Program-made: the position numbers and the translations under genes
In this document: positions 8,579-17,151 of the stretch, piece after piece
Numbering within the stretch: the first letter of the stretch is position 1
Layout: every line of letters begins with the position of its first letter
Notes under the pieces: model-generated
Databases searched by the model: none
What the model saw: the letters and a program-made list of their open reading frames with translations, nothing else
Told to the model about the DNA's origin: nothing
DNA from: Roseivirga sp. UBA6061
Lineage (GTDB): Bacteria; Bacteroidota; Bacteroidia; Cytophagales; Cyclobacteriaceae
DNA: 64,000 nt
Direction: 5' to 3'
Assembly: GCA_002427745.1 (NCBI GenBank)
Contig: DIYF01000106.1
Coordinates: forward strand, 1 to 64,000

Positions 8579-9148
8579 ATGGTACCCGGCAAGGAGCAGG
8601 TTTCAGATAAGTCACTCATGAAAGAGCTGAAGAAAGGCAATCGTTTGGCTTTCAGTCAGTTGTATGAGCAACATTGGGACGCGCTCTTTCAGGCTTCATT
8701 TCGTGTACTGAAGGAGGCAGACAGAGCTCAGGATGCAGTACAAGAAGTCTTTTTCGATTTTTGGAGAAGAAAAGAAACATTGGAGCTTGAGAACGTATCC
8801 GGGTATCTGTACAAGGCTGTACGTTTCCAGTCACTCAAACAGTTAAGAAAGGCCCCCTTGCTTGATATCCATCAGGAACATTTTTCCAACGTGCTAGGTG
8901 TTAACTCAACACAGCAACAGCTCGACCTTAACCAGCTTGAGAAGACCTTGAATGAATCTTTGGATGAACTTCCACCTAAATACAAGGAAATTTTTGAGTT
9001 GAGCCGCTTCCAAAACCTGTCTAACAAAGAGATAGCCGATCAGCTTGAATTGTCCCAAAGAACTGTCGACTGGTACCTGCATTCGGTTCTCAAACACTTG
9101 AAAAGCAGGCTGTCTGCTGCAGGTTTACTCTTGCTCTTCATAGCATAA
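8579..9148 (+). CDS. ECF-type RNA polymerase sigma factor (FecI-like)
   Basis: 189 residues, the normal size for sigma-70 family ECF factors. Region 2 lies at about 25-92 (FSQLYEQHWDALFQASFRVL, then AQDAVQEVFFDFWRR, which contacts core polymerase and the -10 element). Region 4 lies at about 125-180 (LDELPPKYKEIFELSR, then LSNKEIADQLELSQRTVDWY, the helix-turn-helix for the -35). A short hydrophobic tail ends the protein. The next gene is a FecR anti-sigma and the third a TonB receptor with an STN domain. This is the standard cell-surface signalling set, in which the receptor senses substrate, FecR relays through the membrane and the sigma factor switches on the locus. The 18-nt motif upstream may allow its own control. 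Confidence 0.93.
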   Translation: MVPGKEQVSDKSLMKELKKGNRLAFSQLYEQHWDALFQASFRVLKEADRAQDAVQEVFFDFWRRKETLELENVSGYLYKAVRFQSLKQLRKAPLLDIHQEHFSNVLGVNSTQQQLDLNQLEKTLNESLDELPPKYKEIFELSRFQNLSNKEIADQLELSQRTVDWYLHSVLKHLKSRLSAAGLLLLFIA

Positions 9149-9311
9149 TCTCAATCTTTATCACCTGCCCGTAGAGATAAACCAATCGGCACTTCTCAAT
9201 GATGAGTTGTAGGGTTCAATAGCCTGAAAATGTTTGATTACGTCTAAGCAGTTGTACTTTTTTGACAATGTGTTACGGGAATGTTAAATGTACCTGCGGG
9301 TTCCGGTAGAT

Positions 9312-9339
9312 GTAGACAAACAGGGTACATGTAGACAAA
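9312..9339 (+). promoter_or_regulatory. Shared motif and 11-base direct repeat before fecR
   Basis: ATGTAGACAAA occurs at 9310-9320 and again at 9329-9339, a 19-base period, ending 9 bases before the fecR ATG. The first copy is the start of the 18-nt motif (9312-9329) also found before the sigma gene. The spacing of about two helical turns would suit a dimeric regulator. No experiment or family knowledge fixes the binder. Confidence 0.4.
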
Positions 9340-9348
9340 TACCTAATT

Positions 9349-10314
9349 ATGAGTGAATATCAGTTATCGGATTTGTTGGAAAAGCATGAGAAGGGAAACT
9401 GTACAGAGCAGGAAAAACTGATTCTTCAACGCTATTTTGATTCTTTTCAGGATGGGCAGGAAATCTGGAATTCCTTTAGCGAGGGCACCAGGGAAAAATT
9501 TAAGGCACAAATTTTTTCAAATGTCAGTCGACAAATAGACGATTATGAATCTGTAAAACCAGCCAGGAGGTTCGGCATACGGAAAGTAGCCGCTACTTTG
9601 TTATTATTGGCTGCAGCAAGTGTCGCTTATTTCTACCTGAAGCCCGATGCACAAAAGCTGTCTGAGATTACAATGATCACCAGAACTGCTGAACGTGGGC
9701 AAAAGGTAACACTTCAGCTCAATGACGGTTCCCGTATCAGGCTCAATGGCGGTAGCTCTATTACTTTTCCCGAGGAGTTTACAGATGCTCGTCAGATCAC
9801 TTTGACTGGAGAAGCTTTTTTTGAAGTAGCCAAATCGGAGGTTCCCTTTCAGGTAACTACCGGAGATTTGATAACCACGGTTAAGGGCACGTCATTCAAC
9901 ATCAAAACCGGTATAAAAAACAGTACGCAGGTGACTGTGGCTACTGGCCGGGTAGAAGTCAGAGCCAATGATCATGTAGAGGTGCTGACTCCGGGGCAGC
10001 AAGTCAGGTATACGAAAAATGATCAAAAAATGACGATCCGCACGGTTGATGTAAACCATTACATCGTGTGGAGAGAAGGAATACTTCTGTTCGATGGTGA
10101 AAACCTGGAACAGGCGGCTATGAGGCTATCGAACTGGTTTGGTGTGGATTTTAAGTTTAAAGATAAACAGAGGAATTTATGCGACCTGAAGTTGCGATTT
10201 GACAACCCTACGCTGGCACAGGTTATGGAGCAAATGGAACTCATAACGGGGACTACCCATCACTTTGAAGATGAAAAGAAGATTACTATTACAGGAATAG
10301 GATGTACCAACTGA
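9349..10314 (+). CDS. FecR-type anti-sigma factor
   Basis: 321 residues. The N-terminal 80 are cytoplasmic and charged and would hold the sigma factor. Residues about 82-98 (TLLLLAAASVAYFYL) form the single membrane segment. The periplasmic FecR domain follows (QKVTLQLNDGSRIRLNGGSS, then ITLTGEAFFEVAKS and TTVKGTSFNI). The C-terminal DUF4974-like part (near 250-318) ends in a TLAQVMEQMELITG block similar to STN domains, expected to contact the receptor. It lies 200 bases after the sigma gene and 165 before the receptor, a typical transmembrane relay set. The upstream repeat at 9310-9339 suggests its own promoter or operator. Confidence 0.93.
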   Translation: MSEYQLSDLLEKHEKGNCTEQEKLILQRYFDSFQDGQEIWNSFSEGTREKFKAQIFSNVSRQIDDYESVKPARRFGIRKVAATLLLLAAASVAYFYLKPDAQKLSEITMITRTAERGQKVTLQLNDGSRIRLNGGSSITFPEEFTDARQITLTGEAFFEVAKSEVPFQVTTGDLITTVKGTSFNIKTGIKNSTQVTVATGRVEVRANDHVEVLTPGQQVRYTKNDQKMTIRTVDVNHYIVWREGILLFDGENLEQAAMRLSNWFGVDFKFKDKQRNLCDLKLRFDNPTLAQVMEQMELITGTTHHFEDEKKITITGIGCTN

Positions 10315-10479
10315 GAATCAAACTGAGAGCGCCTATAAGACTACTTACATACCCATGAAAAGCTGAGCTTACCAGGTAAGAACAGTAAACCCGGCACTGT
10401 TGGAGCAGATACCGGGTCCTAATCTTAAATACCATTCCGGAAGGCGATCCGGAACAATCATAATAGACTTAACAAAACT
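10315..10479. other. Leader between fecR and the TonB receptor, with hairpins
   Basis: Two inverted repeats are visible: ACCCGG...CCGGGT (about 10391-10418) and TTCCGG...CCGGAA (about 10434-10453). Either could shape a leader or attenuate readthrough. I see no good TAnnTTTG box, which fits with a promoter for the ECF sigma instead. That assignment is inference. Confidence 0.35.
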
Positions 10480-13400
10480 ATGAAATCATCATTACTTAAA
10501 CTATTGATGTTCGCATCAAAAGCTGCCTTTTACTTTTTCTTAGTCCAGGTGATTGCATTGCAATTAATCGTTGCCAATGAAATGAAAAGCCAGGAATTGG
10601 CAGAGGTGAAACTGTTCATTGAAATTAAAGATGCACAGCCGGAGCAGGTGTTCAAAAAGCTTGAATCCCTGACCTCATTTAGGTTCGGGTATAGCAGAAA
10701 TGCGCTGCCCAGACAAATCAAACTCAGCTACCACGGACAAGAAACTAATCTTAGAGATATTTTGCTTGATGTAGCTGAAAAAGCCGAACTCAAGTTTAAA
10801 AGAATTGGCCACCAGATTTTAGTGCTCAAAGATCAGCGCAGAGAAAAAGAGCCCGCCATTGAGACATTACCTGACAAAACTATTTCAGGAAGAGTGACTG
10901 ATTCAGCTACGGGAGAAGCTTTATCGGGAGCTTCTGTGGCCATCAAGGAATACCCTAACCTAGGGGTTATCGTGGATGCCAATGGTAGCTACAGGCTTAC
11001 CATGCCGGACGATGCCAAAACGCTCGTATTTTCTTTTGTAGGATACACTACCCAGGAGATTGCCATAAATGACCGTTCGGTGATAAATCTACAGCTTACT
11101 GCAGCGTTGACTGACCTTGATGGGGTGGTGGTTACCGGCTTCAAACTTCAGAACCAACAGCAGATCAACCTGAAAAAACTTGCTCCGGTAATGGCCGAGT
11201 TTTTGGTTCAGGACGATATCGGACGTCTGCCCGATTTTGCAGCAGCTGATGCTGCCAGAAGAATTTCGGGTGTTCATACCGTATTTCAGGAAGATGAGGC
11301 TACACAGGTAAGTGTCAGAGGACTGCCTCCTATTTATACCTTTTCAACTATTGATGGCGTATTTATTCCAAGTGGTTCGAGAGGTTCGAGGGTAGCTAAT
11401 TTTGAAACCATTCCTTCGACTGCTATCTCAAAAATTGAAGTTTACAAGTCCCGAACAGCCGATCAGGATGCCAATGCCATCGGTGGTATTTTCAACCTCA
11501 AGACCCGAAGTGCTTTTGATGTGGAGGATATGTTCATCAATGGCAGAGCAACGCTGGGTAAGTACACTTTTGATGAAATTCCAAGATCTGAGCAATTCAG
11601 AAATAATGCAGGACGAAACGGACTTTCTAACCGTTCTGACCTTACCATCACCAAGCGATTTGGCAGCAACAAGCAATTTGGTATAGTCCTTTCGGGAAGT
11701 TACAACCGCAAAGACCGTGACGAACTGAAAGTGCCCAAGAGGAATTATAACTTCCTGAATGATGACCCCAACCTGCCGGTACCAAACAGGTTTTACGCTA
11801 CTACATACGACAATGTAATTGAGCGATTTGGAGGTTTTGGTAAACTGGAATTCAAACCTGTGGACAACCTGTATATGAGTGTTTCTACGAACTATTACAA
11901 AAAAACAGATGATGAGGTGCGGATGGAAAACCGGTTCAGGGATTTTGACTTCGATGAAGCAACGGTTAGCAATCGTGGAGGCAGTTTCAACGGTTCCAGG
12001 GTACAGTTGGCATATGACCTGTTTATCATTGAGCATAGGGTACAGAACACCTTTTTCGATACCCATTACACTGTAGGTAAATCAACCTTCAAAGGCAAGA
12101 TTGGGGTAACCAAAGGGTACCTCGGACAAGATGGCCCGTGGGGAGGTTTCAACTTTAACTTTGACGACAGGCTCTCCGGAACCTATACCATTGGTAAAGA
12201 CCTGGAAGACTTTACCCTTAACTTTGACACACCTTCAATCTACACCGACCCTGGCAACTGGGACAGTTTTTATGTAGGTGGAAGGCTTTTTAGAGATAAT
12301 GAAGAGGCTACCATCGGACAACTGGATTACTCTTTTGACAACGATGAAGGGCCGTTCAGCTTCAAAGCGGGATTTAACTACAGACAGATTGATCACCAGT
12401 TTGATCGAATCAATCAGTCCAGCAACTATGACAGCAGCCTGCCCCTGACTTTTGCTGACTTTCCATTGCAGGATTATTTCCACCCCTTCTTTAACAATGG
12501 CCAGGTAGGCCTGATCCATTTTGACAATGAAGGCTTTGAGCAGTGGGTGGCAAACAACGCGGATGTAAATGGTCTTAATAACGATTTTGGTACCCTTTAT
12601 AACAGAGCCAGTGCCATTAGCCTGGCAGACAGATTTATTGTAGACGAAACAGTATCAGCACTTTATTTCTCAGGCACTCTTCAGCTGGACCGTCTGACCC
12701 TGATAGGAGGGCTCCGCTATGAGTCTACCCGCACAGACCTGATCAGGGTGCCAGCCATTAATGGTGATAGAAATGAAAACGTACTGTTGACTGTAGAAAA
12801 CAACTACGAGAACCTGTTACCATCCCTGAATGCTCAACTGGCTATCTCAGAGAATCTGAAATTAAAGGCAGGATACAATAAAGCCATTGGCCGACCTGAC
12901 TATCAGCAACTGGCACCGGTAACGGTGGTAGATGATGTACTTGAAACGAGAACCATTGGTAACCCTGATCTGAAGCCAAGAAGATCGGACAACTTTGATG
13001 CACAATTTGAATATTACTTTGACAAAGGGAACAGTATCTTTGCGCTGGGCCTTTTCCATAAAAATATCACTGATGATATCCAGGCCGATCAGTTTGTAGA
13101 CCCCGATGATGGCTACCTGGTAACGACCAACTTTAACAGCCTTGGCTTCGATGTGACCGGCTTTGAAGTGAATTTCATCAAAAGCGATTTCAAAGGAGTA
13201 CTCCCCGGTTTTCTGGGTAACCTGGGCCTGAATACCAACCTGAGCTTTATTTCCGGACGCAGAGAGATTAATCCGGACCAGTATGTAAGCAGTATTGCCA
13301 ATATGCCGCGTATTCTGGCCAATGTTCAACTCTTCTACCAAACTCAAAAGTTTGATGCCCGTCTGGCACTGAATCACACCCCGGCCCATGTGAGGCATGC

Positions 13401-13632
13401 CCGTGATGACAACCCAAGTGACCCGATCAATTTTGACACCTATTGGAAAGCTTTCAGTCAATATGATTTCACTACCAATTACTACCTCAACGACAGCATG
13501 ACTGCCTTCTTTGAAGCCAGAAACTTTACTAATGCTGACAGAGGATACACCATGGGAACGGACCTGTTAATTGAAGATGTAGTCTTCGGCCGTTCTTTCT
13601 GGCTCGGGGTTACCTTCAGACTGAATAAATAA
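10480..13632 (+). CDS. STN-type TonB-dependent outer-membrane receptor
   Basis: 1050 residues. After a signal peptide (to about 35) comes an STN domain at 45-118 (IEIKDAQPEQVFKKLESLTS, later RDILLDVAEKAELKF), which signals to FecR. Next is a carboxypeptidase-regulatory Ig-like domain at about 133-215 (ISGRVTDSATGEALSGASVA), then the plug (about 235-345: IGRLPDFAAADAARRISGV, VSVRGLPP), and the 22-strand barrel closing with an aromatic-rich C-terminus (SFWLGVTFRLN). It is longer than siderophore receptors but shorter than many SusC proteins, and no SusD-like lipoprotein follows, so it is not a classic starch-type SusCD pair. Gene order suggests uptake of a product made by the phosphodiesterase-type enzymes downstream. 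The substrate is not known. Confidence 0.93.
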   Translation: MKSSLLKLLMFASKAAFYFFLVQVIALQLIVANEMKSQELAEVKLFIEIKDAQPEQVFKKLESLTSFRFGYSRNALPRQIKLSYHGQETNLRDILLDVAEKAELKFKRIGHQILVLKDQRREKEPAIETLPDKTISGRVTDSATGEALSGASVAIKEYPNLGVIVDANGSYRLTMPDDAKTLVFSFVGYTTQEIAINDRSVINLQLTAALTDLDGVVVTGFKLQNQQQINLKKLAPVMAEFLVQDDIGRLPDFAAADAARRISGVHTVFQEDEATQVSVRGLPPIYTFSTIDGVFIPSGSRGSRVANFETIPSTAISKIEVYKSRTADQDANAIGGIFNLKTRSAFDVEDMFINGRATLGKYTFDEIPRSEQFRNNAGRNGLSNRSDLTITKRFGSNKQFGIVLSGSYNRKDRDELKVPKRNYNFLNDDPNLPVPNRFYATTYDNVIERFGGFGKLEFKPVDNLYMSVSTNYYKKTDDEVRMENRFRDFDFDEATVSNRGGSFNGSRVQLAYDLFIIEHRVQNTFFDTHYTVGKSTFKGKIGVTKGYLGQDGPWGGFNFNFDDRLSGTYTIGKDLEDFTLNFDTPSIYTDPGNWDSFYVGGRLFRDNEEATIGQLDYSFDNDEGPFSFKAGFNYRQIDHQFDRINQSSNYDSSLPLTFADFPLQDYFHPFFNNGQVGLIHFDNEGFEQWVANNADVNGLNNDFGTLYNRASAISLADRFIVDETVSALYFSGTLQLDRLTLIGGLRYESTRTDLIRVPAINGDRNENVLLTVENNYENLLPSLNAQLAISENLKLKAGYNKAIGRPDYQQLAPVTVVDDVLETRTIGNPDLKPRRSDNFDAQFEYYFDKGNSIFALGLFHKNITDDIQADQFVDPDDGYLVTTNFNSLGFDVTGFEVNFIKSDFKGVLPGFLGNLGLNTNLSFISGRREINPDQYVSSIANMPRILANVQLFYQTQKFDARLALNHTPAHVRHARDDNPSDPINFDTYWKAFSQYDFTTNYYLNDSMTAFFEARNFTNADRGYTMGTDLLIEDVVFGRSFWLGVTFRLNK

Positions 13633-13651
13633 TCCGGACACAGATTGAATT

Positions 13652-13682
13652 AAATGGCGATTGCACCTGGCAATCGCCATTT
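13652..13682. terminator. Perfect 13-bp hairpin after the TonB receptor
   Basis: AAATGGCGATTGC pairs fully with GCAATCGCCATTT around a 5-base loop. Flanking A and T residues are short, so termination may be partial. It would allow less expression of the enzyme genes than of the receptor, or protect the upstream mRNA end. Confidence 0.7.
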
Positions 13683-13719
13683 AAAAACTACCCTGAATTT
13701 CTTTAAACATGAGTAAGCT

Positions 13720-14988
13720 ATGAAGTGGCGATTTCACCTCTTAATACCTCTTTTTTCGTGCCTTTTCTTTAGCTGTGGTTCATCCGTAAATAATCAGAGC
13801 AACCTGAACCTGCAAAGCACGGCTACTTCATCCGTCAACACTCCCTTTGAACCCTGGGCTGCCGGTATGCTTGACATACACCATATTCACACAGGTAGGG
13901 GAGATGCAGCCTTTATGATCTTTCCTGATGGTACTTCAATGTTGTTTGATGCCGGTGCCGCCAGGCAACGTACTACGAAACCCTATTATCCACTCTATCC
14001 GTCAGACTCCCTATCTGCCGGAGCATGGCTGGCTCATTACATCAATCAGGTAAACCAAAAGACTGACATAGATTATGCTGTTATCTCGCATTTCCATGCC
14101 GATCATTACGGCCATATAGACTCTGCAACCACCTGGTCAAAAACAGGCGAATACCAGCTTTCAGGTATCACAGAGTTGGGAGATTTGATCCCCATTCGGA
14201 ATATGCTCGACCGTGGTTATCCTCAATATGACTACCCTTATCCCTTACTGAATTCAGGTAAGATCACCCTGGACAACTATTATGCCTTTATCAGGGCACA
14301 TGAGAAAGCCGGTACCATGAAGGCTCAGGCCATCAGGCCGGGTGTCAAAAACCAAATTGTACTACTTCAACATCCGGAGAGCTATCCTGAATTTGAAGTA
14401 CGCAACGTCAAATCGAATGAATGGCTGTGGATGGGGCAGGGCGATCATTTGGTACAATACGAGTTCAATCCGCCATTGGTCAATACGGAGGGATACTACA
14501 GTGAAAATCCGCTGAGCATCGGATTAAAGGTGGCCTATGGAGATTTCGACTACTTCACGGGAGGAGATTTATCAGGAGTGGATGACTACCCCGACTACGA
14601 TATTGAAACTCCTTTGGCAGAAATTATGGGCGAGGTGGATGCACTGACACTAAATCATCATGGTTACCATGATGCTACCAACTCCCGTTTTTTAAAAAAG
14701 CTTGATCCTCAAATTGCAGTTCATCAGGCCATCCATGATCCGCATTTTCAGGAAAATGTACTCACCAATATTGCCAGCCAGGAGATCGAAGCATTTGCTA
14801 TACAAAGGGGAGGGCATATAGAAGAAAAACTACAGGCCCTGATTGATCAGTCATATCTCAGTACACAGGGACATGTTGTTATAAGGGTAAACCCGGGAGG
14901 TAGCGATTTCAACATCATCATTCTGGACTATGGCAGTTCTTATGAGCTGACGGTTAAAGAAAAATTCGGGCCTTACCAATCTCGCTAA
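13720..14988 (+). CDS. Metallo-beta-lactamase-fold lipoprotein, first of a tandem pair
   Basis: 422 residues with a lipoprotein signal (LFFSCGSS, Cys19), so anchored in a membrane. The mature part opens with a ComEC-like block (HTGRGDAAFMIFPDGTSMLF, then DAG) and has the metal-binding HxHxDH at His124, His126, Asp128 and His129 (SHFHADHYGH). Later ligand candidates are the Asp in FTGGDLSG and His313/His314 in LNHHGYHD. This pattern is closest to MBL phosphodiesterases and nucleases of the ComEC family, and reminiscent of pneumococcal phosphorylcholine esterase. It is not like a true beta-lactamase. It is followed after 3 bases by a paralogue and then GDPD genes, which supports a phosphodiester substrate. 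The exact substrate is unknown. Confidence 0.8.
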   Translation: MKWRFHLLIPLFSCLFFSCGSSVNNQSNLNLQSTATSSVNTPFEPWAAGMLDIHHIHTGRGDAAFMIFPDGTSMLFDAGAARQRTTKPYYPLYPSDSLSAGAWLAHYINQVNQKTDIDYAVISHFHADHYGHIDSATTWSKTGEYQLSGITELGDLIPIRNMLDRGYPQYDYPYPLLNSGKITLDNYYAFIRAHEKAGTMKAQAIRPGVKNQIVLLQHPESYPEFEVRNVKSNEWLWMGQGDHLVQYEFNPPLVNTEGYYSENPLSIGLKVAYGDFDYFTGGDLSGVDDYPDYDIETPLAEIMGEVDALTLNHHGYHDATNSRFLKKLDPQIAVHQAIHDPHFQENVLTNIASQEIEAFAIQRGGHIEEKLQALIDQSYLSTQGHVVIRVNPGGSDFNIIILDYGSSYELTVKEKFGPYQSR

Positions 14989-14991
14989 ACT

Positions 14992-16275
14992 ATGTTCAGA
15001 GCTATAAATATTACTCTGCTACTTTTCTTTCTGATCACACTTACCTCCTGTGATAAAGGGGGCACCCCTGCCGTTACCCTTCCCGCAGCAGAAGAACCGG
15101 TTGACCAGGAATTCCCGGAGTTACCTCCCTGGCAGGAAGGTTTTTTAGATATCCATCATATCAATACAGGCAGGGGAGATGCGACATTTATGATTTTTCC
15201 AGATGGAACAACGCTATTGTATGATGCCGGAGAGATTGAAAGACCGGAAGACGGGCCCTATCCAATTCACCCTAATGCCACCAAAAAACCAGGTGAGTGG
15301 ATTGCGCATTACGTGGCTGAAATGATGCCTGAGTCTCTTGAGTCAGCCATTGATTATGCAGTGGTTTCGCATTTTCATCATGACCATTATGGAGGTGACT
15401 ACACCAATGCTCCAATATCAGATCAGGGCAGTTATCGTCTGACGGGTATCACACAGGTAGGAACCACTATACCCTTCAAAACGGTGATCGATCGTGCATG
15501 GCCGGATTATGACTACCCTAAAGACTTAAAGGCATACTACGAACCGGATAAGGCATTTGGAAACTACCTCAGCTTTCTGGACTACCAGATTACCACCCGG
15601 GGATTGAAAGTGGAAAAGGCCATTGCAGGAAGCAATGATCAGATCATCATGAAAAATGCACCCGAAAGGTACCCTGGTTTCATGGTAAGAGTGCTTAAGG
15701 CAAATCAGGAGTATTGGTCAGGTATTGATGAACAGGTTCATACTTATGAATTCACTCCTTATCTGGTAAATCCGGTCAATGGTAAGTTCAATGAAAACCC
15801 GTTAAGCATTGCACTCAAGGTCAGTTACGGAGCCTTCGATTACTTTACGGGAGCTGATATGCCCGGTGAAAATGACTGGCCGGATTTCGATATTGAATCG
15901 GTAATGGCACCGGTTATCGGGCCGGTTGAGGCCATGACGCTTAACCATCACGGGTACAAAGATGCCAATAATGCCTACTTCCTGAATACCCTCTTACCTC
16001 AGGTGACCGTGCATCAGACTACACATGATCCGCATTTTCAGGAGGACGTGTTGGAAAGACTTGCTCAGATAAATACTACCGTCTTCTCCACGAATATGAG
16101 TTTAGTAACTAAAGAGGATTTTCCATCACTGATAGAGACGCTCTACGCCTCTCAAAACGGTCATGTCCTTATAAGGGTGTATGAGGGCGGTGGCCGGTTC
16201 AAAGTTTTTGTATTAGATGATCAACAATCGCAGGCCGGTGTGAAATCAGAATCCGAACCCTATGAGTCGAACTAA
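14992..16275 (+). CDS. Metallo-beta-lactamase-fold lipoprotein, second of a tandem pair
   Basis: 427 residues, homologous along its length to the preceding gene. It has a lipobox (LITLTSCDK, Cys20), the same opening block (INTGRGDATFMIFPDGTTLL, then YDAG), metal site His127, His129, Asp131, His132 (SHFHHDHYGG), and His319/His320 in LNHHGYKD. Shared extra motifs include IPF/IRN-V/L-DR..P.YDYP and VHQ..HDPHFQE..L near the C-terminus. The divergence shows an old duplication, so the two may differ in substrate or form a heteromer. It is tightly packed: 3 bases after its twin and 1 base before the likely start of the GDPD gene. Surface or periplasmic phosphodiesterase activity is inferred. Confidence 0.8.
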   Translation: MFRAINITLLLFFLITLTSCDKGGTPAVTLPAAEEPVDQEFPELPPWQEGFLDIHHINTGRGDATFMIFPDGTTLLYDAGEIERPEDGPYPIHPNATKKPGEWIAHYVAEMMPESLESAIDYAVVSHFHHDHYGGDYTNAPISDQGSYRLTGITQVGTTIPFKTVIDRAWPDYDYPKDLKAYYEPDKAFGNYLSFLDYQITTRGLKVEKAIAGSNDQIIMKNAPERYPGFMVRVLKANQEYWSGIDEQVHTYEFTPYLVNPVNGKFNENPLSIALKVSYGAFDYFTGADMPGENDWPDFDIESVMAPVIGPVEAMTLNHHGYKDANNAYFLNTLLPQVTVHQTTHDPHFQEDVLERLAQINTTVFSTNMSLVTKEDFPSLIETLYASQNGHVLIRVYEGGGRFKVFVLDDQQSQAGVKSESEPYESN

Positions 16276-16276
16276 G

Positions 16277-17131
16277 ATGAAAAAAGCAATCAATACTACA
16301 TTCACACTTTTACTCTTCCTTATGGCTTGTCAACCCGCTAGCCATCAGGAGGAAACTGCAATCATTCAAAAGATCCGGACCTTGGGGGCAGATCAGATCC
16401 TGGTATGTGCCCATCGGGCCTACCATAAAAAGGCTCCGGAAAACTCGCTCGCATCTATTAAGGCGTCTCTGGCCTTAGGGGTTGATATCATCGAGATTGA
16501 TGTAAGGACTACCAAAGATGACAGCCTGGTGTTGATGCATGATGCGACCATAGACCGGACCACCAATGGTACAGGGGCTGTGAAAGAGCTGAGCTATACC
16601 GACCTTCTCCAACTGTCGCTATATTTTCACGACTCACTGACCCTCGAGAAGATTCCTACACTACATCAGGTATTGGATATGTGTAAGGGAAAAGACCTTA
16701 TACTCAACCTGGACCTGAAGGCGGTGAATTATCAAAAGCTCTACTCTAAGCTGGAAACATTTGATATGCAACATCAGGTAATCAGCTTTATCGGCTCTGA
16801 GGAAGATGTGAGAAGAATGAAGAACATCGATCCGGAGTATGCCATATTGCCTTTGGCAGCTGAGCCTGAAGAAGTAGGACATTATGCATCTCTGATTCAG
16901 TCCCGATTGATTCATCTGAAGGAAGAAACTTTTACCCGGGACATAATGGATCAAGCCAGGAGCAATAATCAAATAACATTTATCAATAGTCTGAAAGCAA
17001 TTGATAAGGCTTTTATGAATGGGGACATTACTGCTATTGATAGAATGATTGCACTTAAGCCGGCCATTATCCAAACGGATTACCCCGCAGCACTCATCAA
17101 CTATTTGAGAGAACGAAATTTACACCAATAA
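16277..17131 (+). CDS. Glycerophosphodiester phosphodiesterase (GDPD) lipoprotein
   Basis: 284 residues from the ATG at 16277, one base after the upstream stop. An earlier ATG at 16262 overlaps that gene and is less likely. The lipobox is LLFLMACQ. The GDPD catalytic pattern is present: His46-Arg in AHRAY, ENS, the metal-binding pair IIEIDVR, and the second catalytic His in LMHDATIDRTTNGTG, then IPTLHQVLD. Family members hydrolyse glycerophosphodiesters to glycerol-3-phosphate and an alcohol. The usual Gly after HR is Ala here. The C-terminus (NYLRERNLHQ) resembles that of the other two GDPD proteins of the locus. It is probably co-transcribed with the MBL genes. Confidence 0.88.
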   Translation: MKKAINTTFTLLLFLMACQPASHQEETAIIQKIRTLGADQILVCAHRAYHKKAPENSLASIKASLALGVDIIEIDVRTTKDDSLVLMHDATIDRTTNGTGAVKELSYTDLLQLSLYFHDSLTLEKIPTLHQVLDMCKGKDLILNLDLKAVNYQKLYSKLETFDMQHQVISFIGSEEDVRRMKNIDPEYAILPLAAEPEEVGHYASLIQSRLIHLKEETFTRDIMDQARSNNQITFINSLKAIDKAFMNGDITAIDRMIALKPAIIQTDYPAALINYLRERNLHQ

Positions 17132-17151
17132 GCCTTAATGGATTTAAGATC

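Noticed and set aside
11428..12066. Long minus-strand frames opposite the TonB receptor and at 12862-13461
   Set aside because: They lie wholly opposite a well-supported receptor gene, with no domain; they are antisense shadows.
13720..16275. Beta-lactam resistance genes
   Set aside because: The metal-site pattern and the GRGDAxFMIFPDGT opening are ComEC-like. Length and lipoprotein anchor do not fit class B beta-lactamases.
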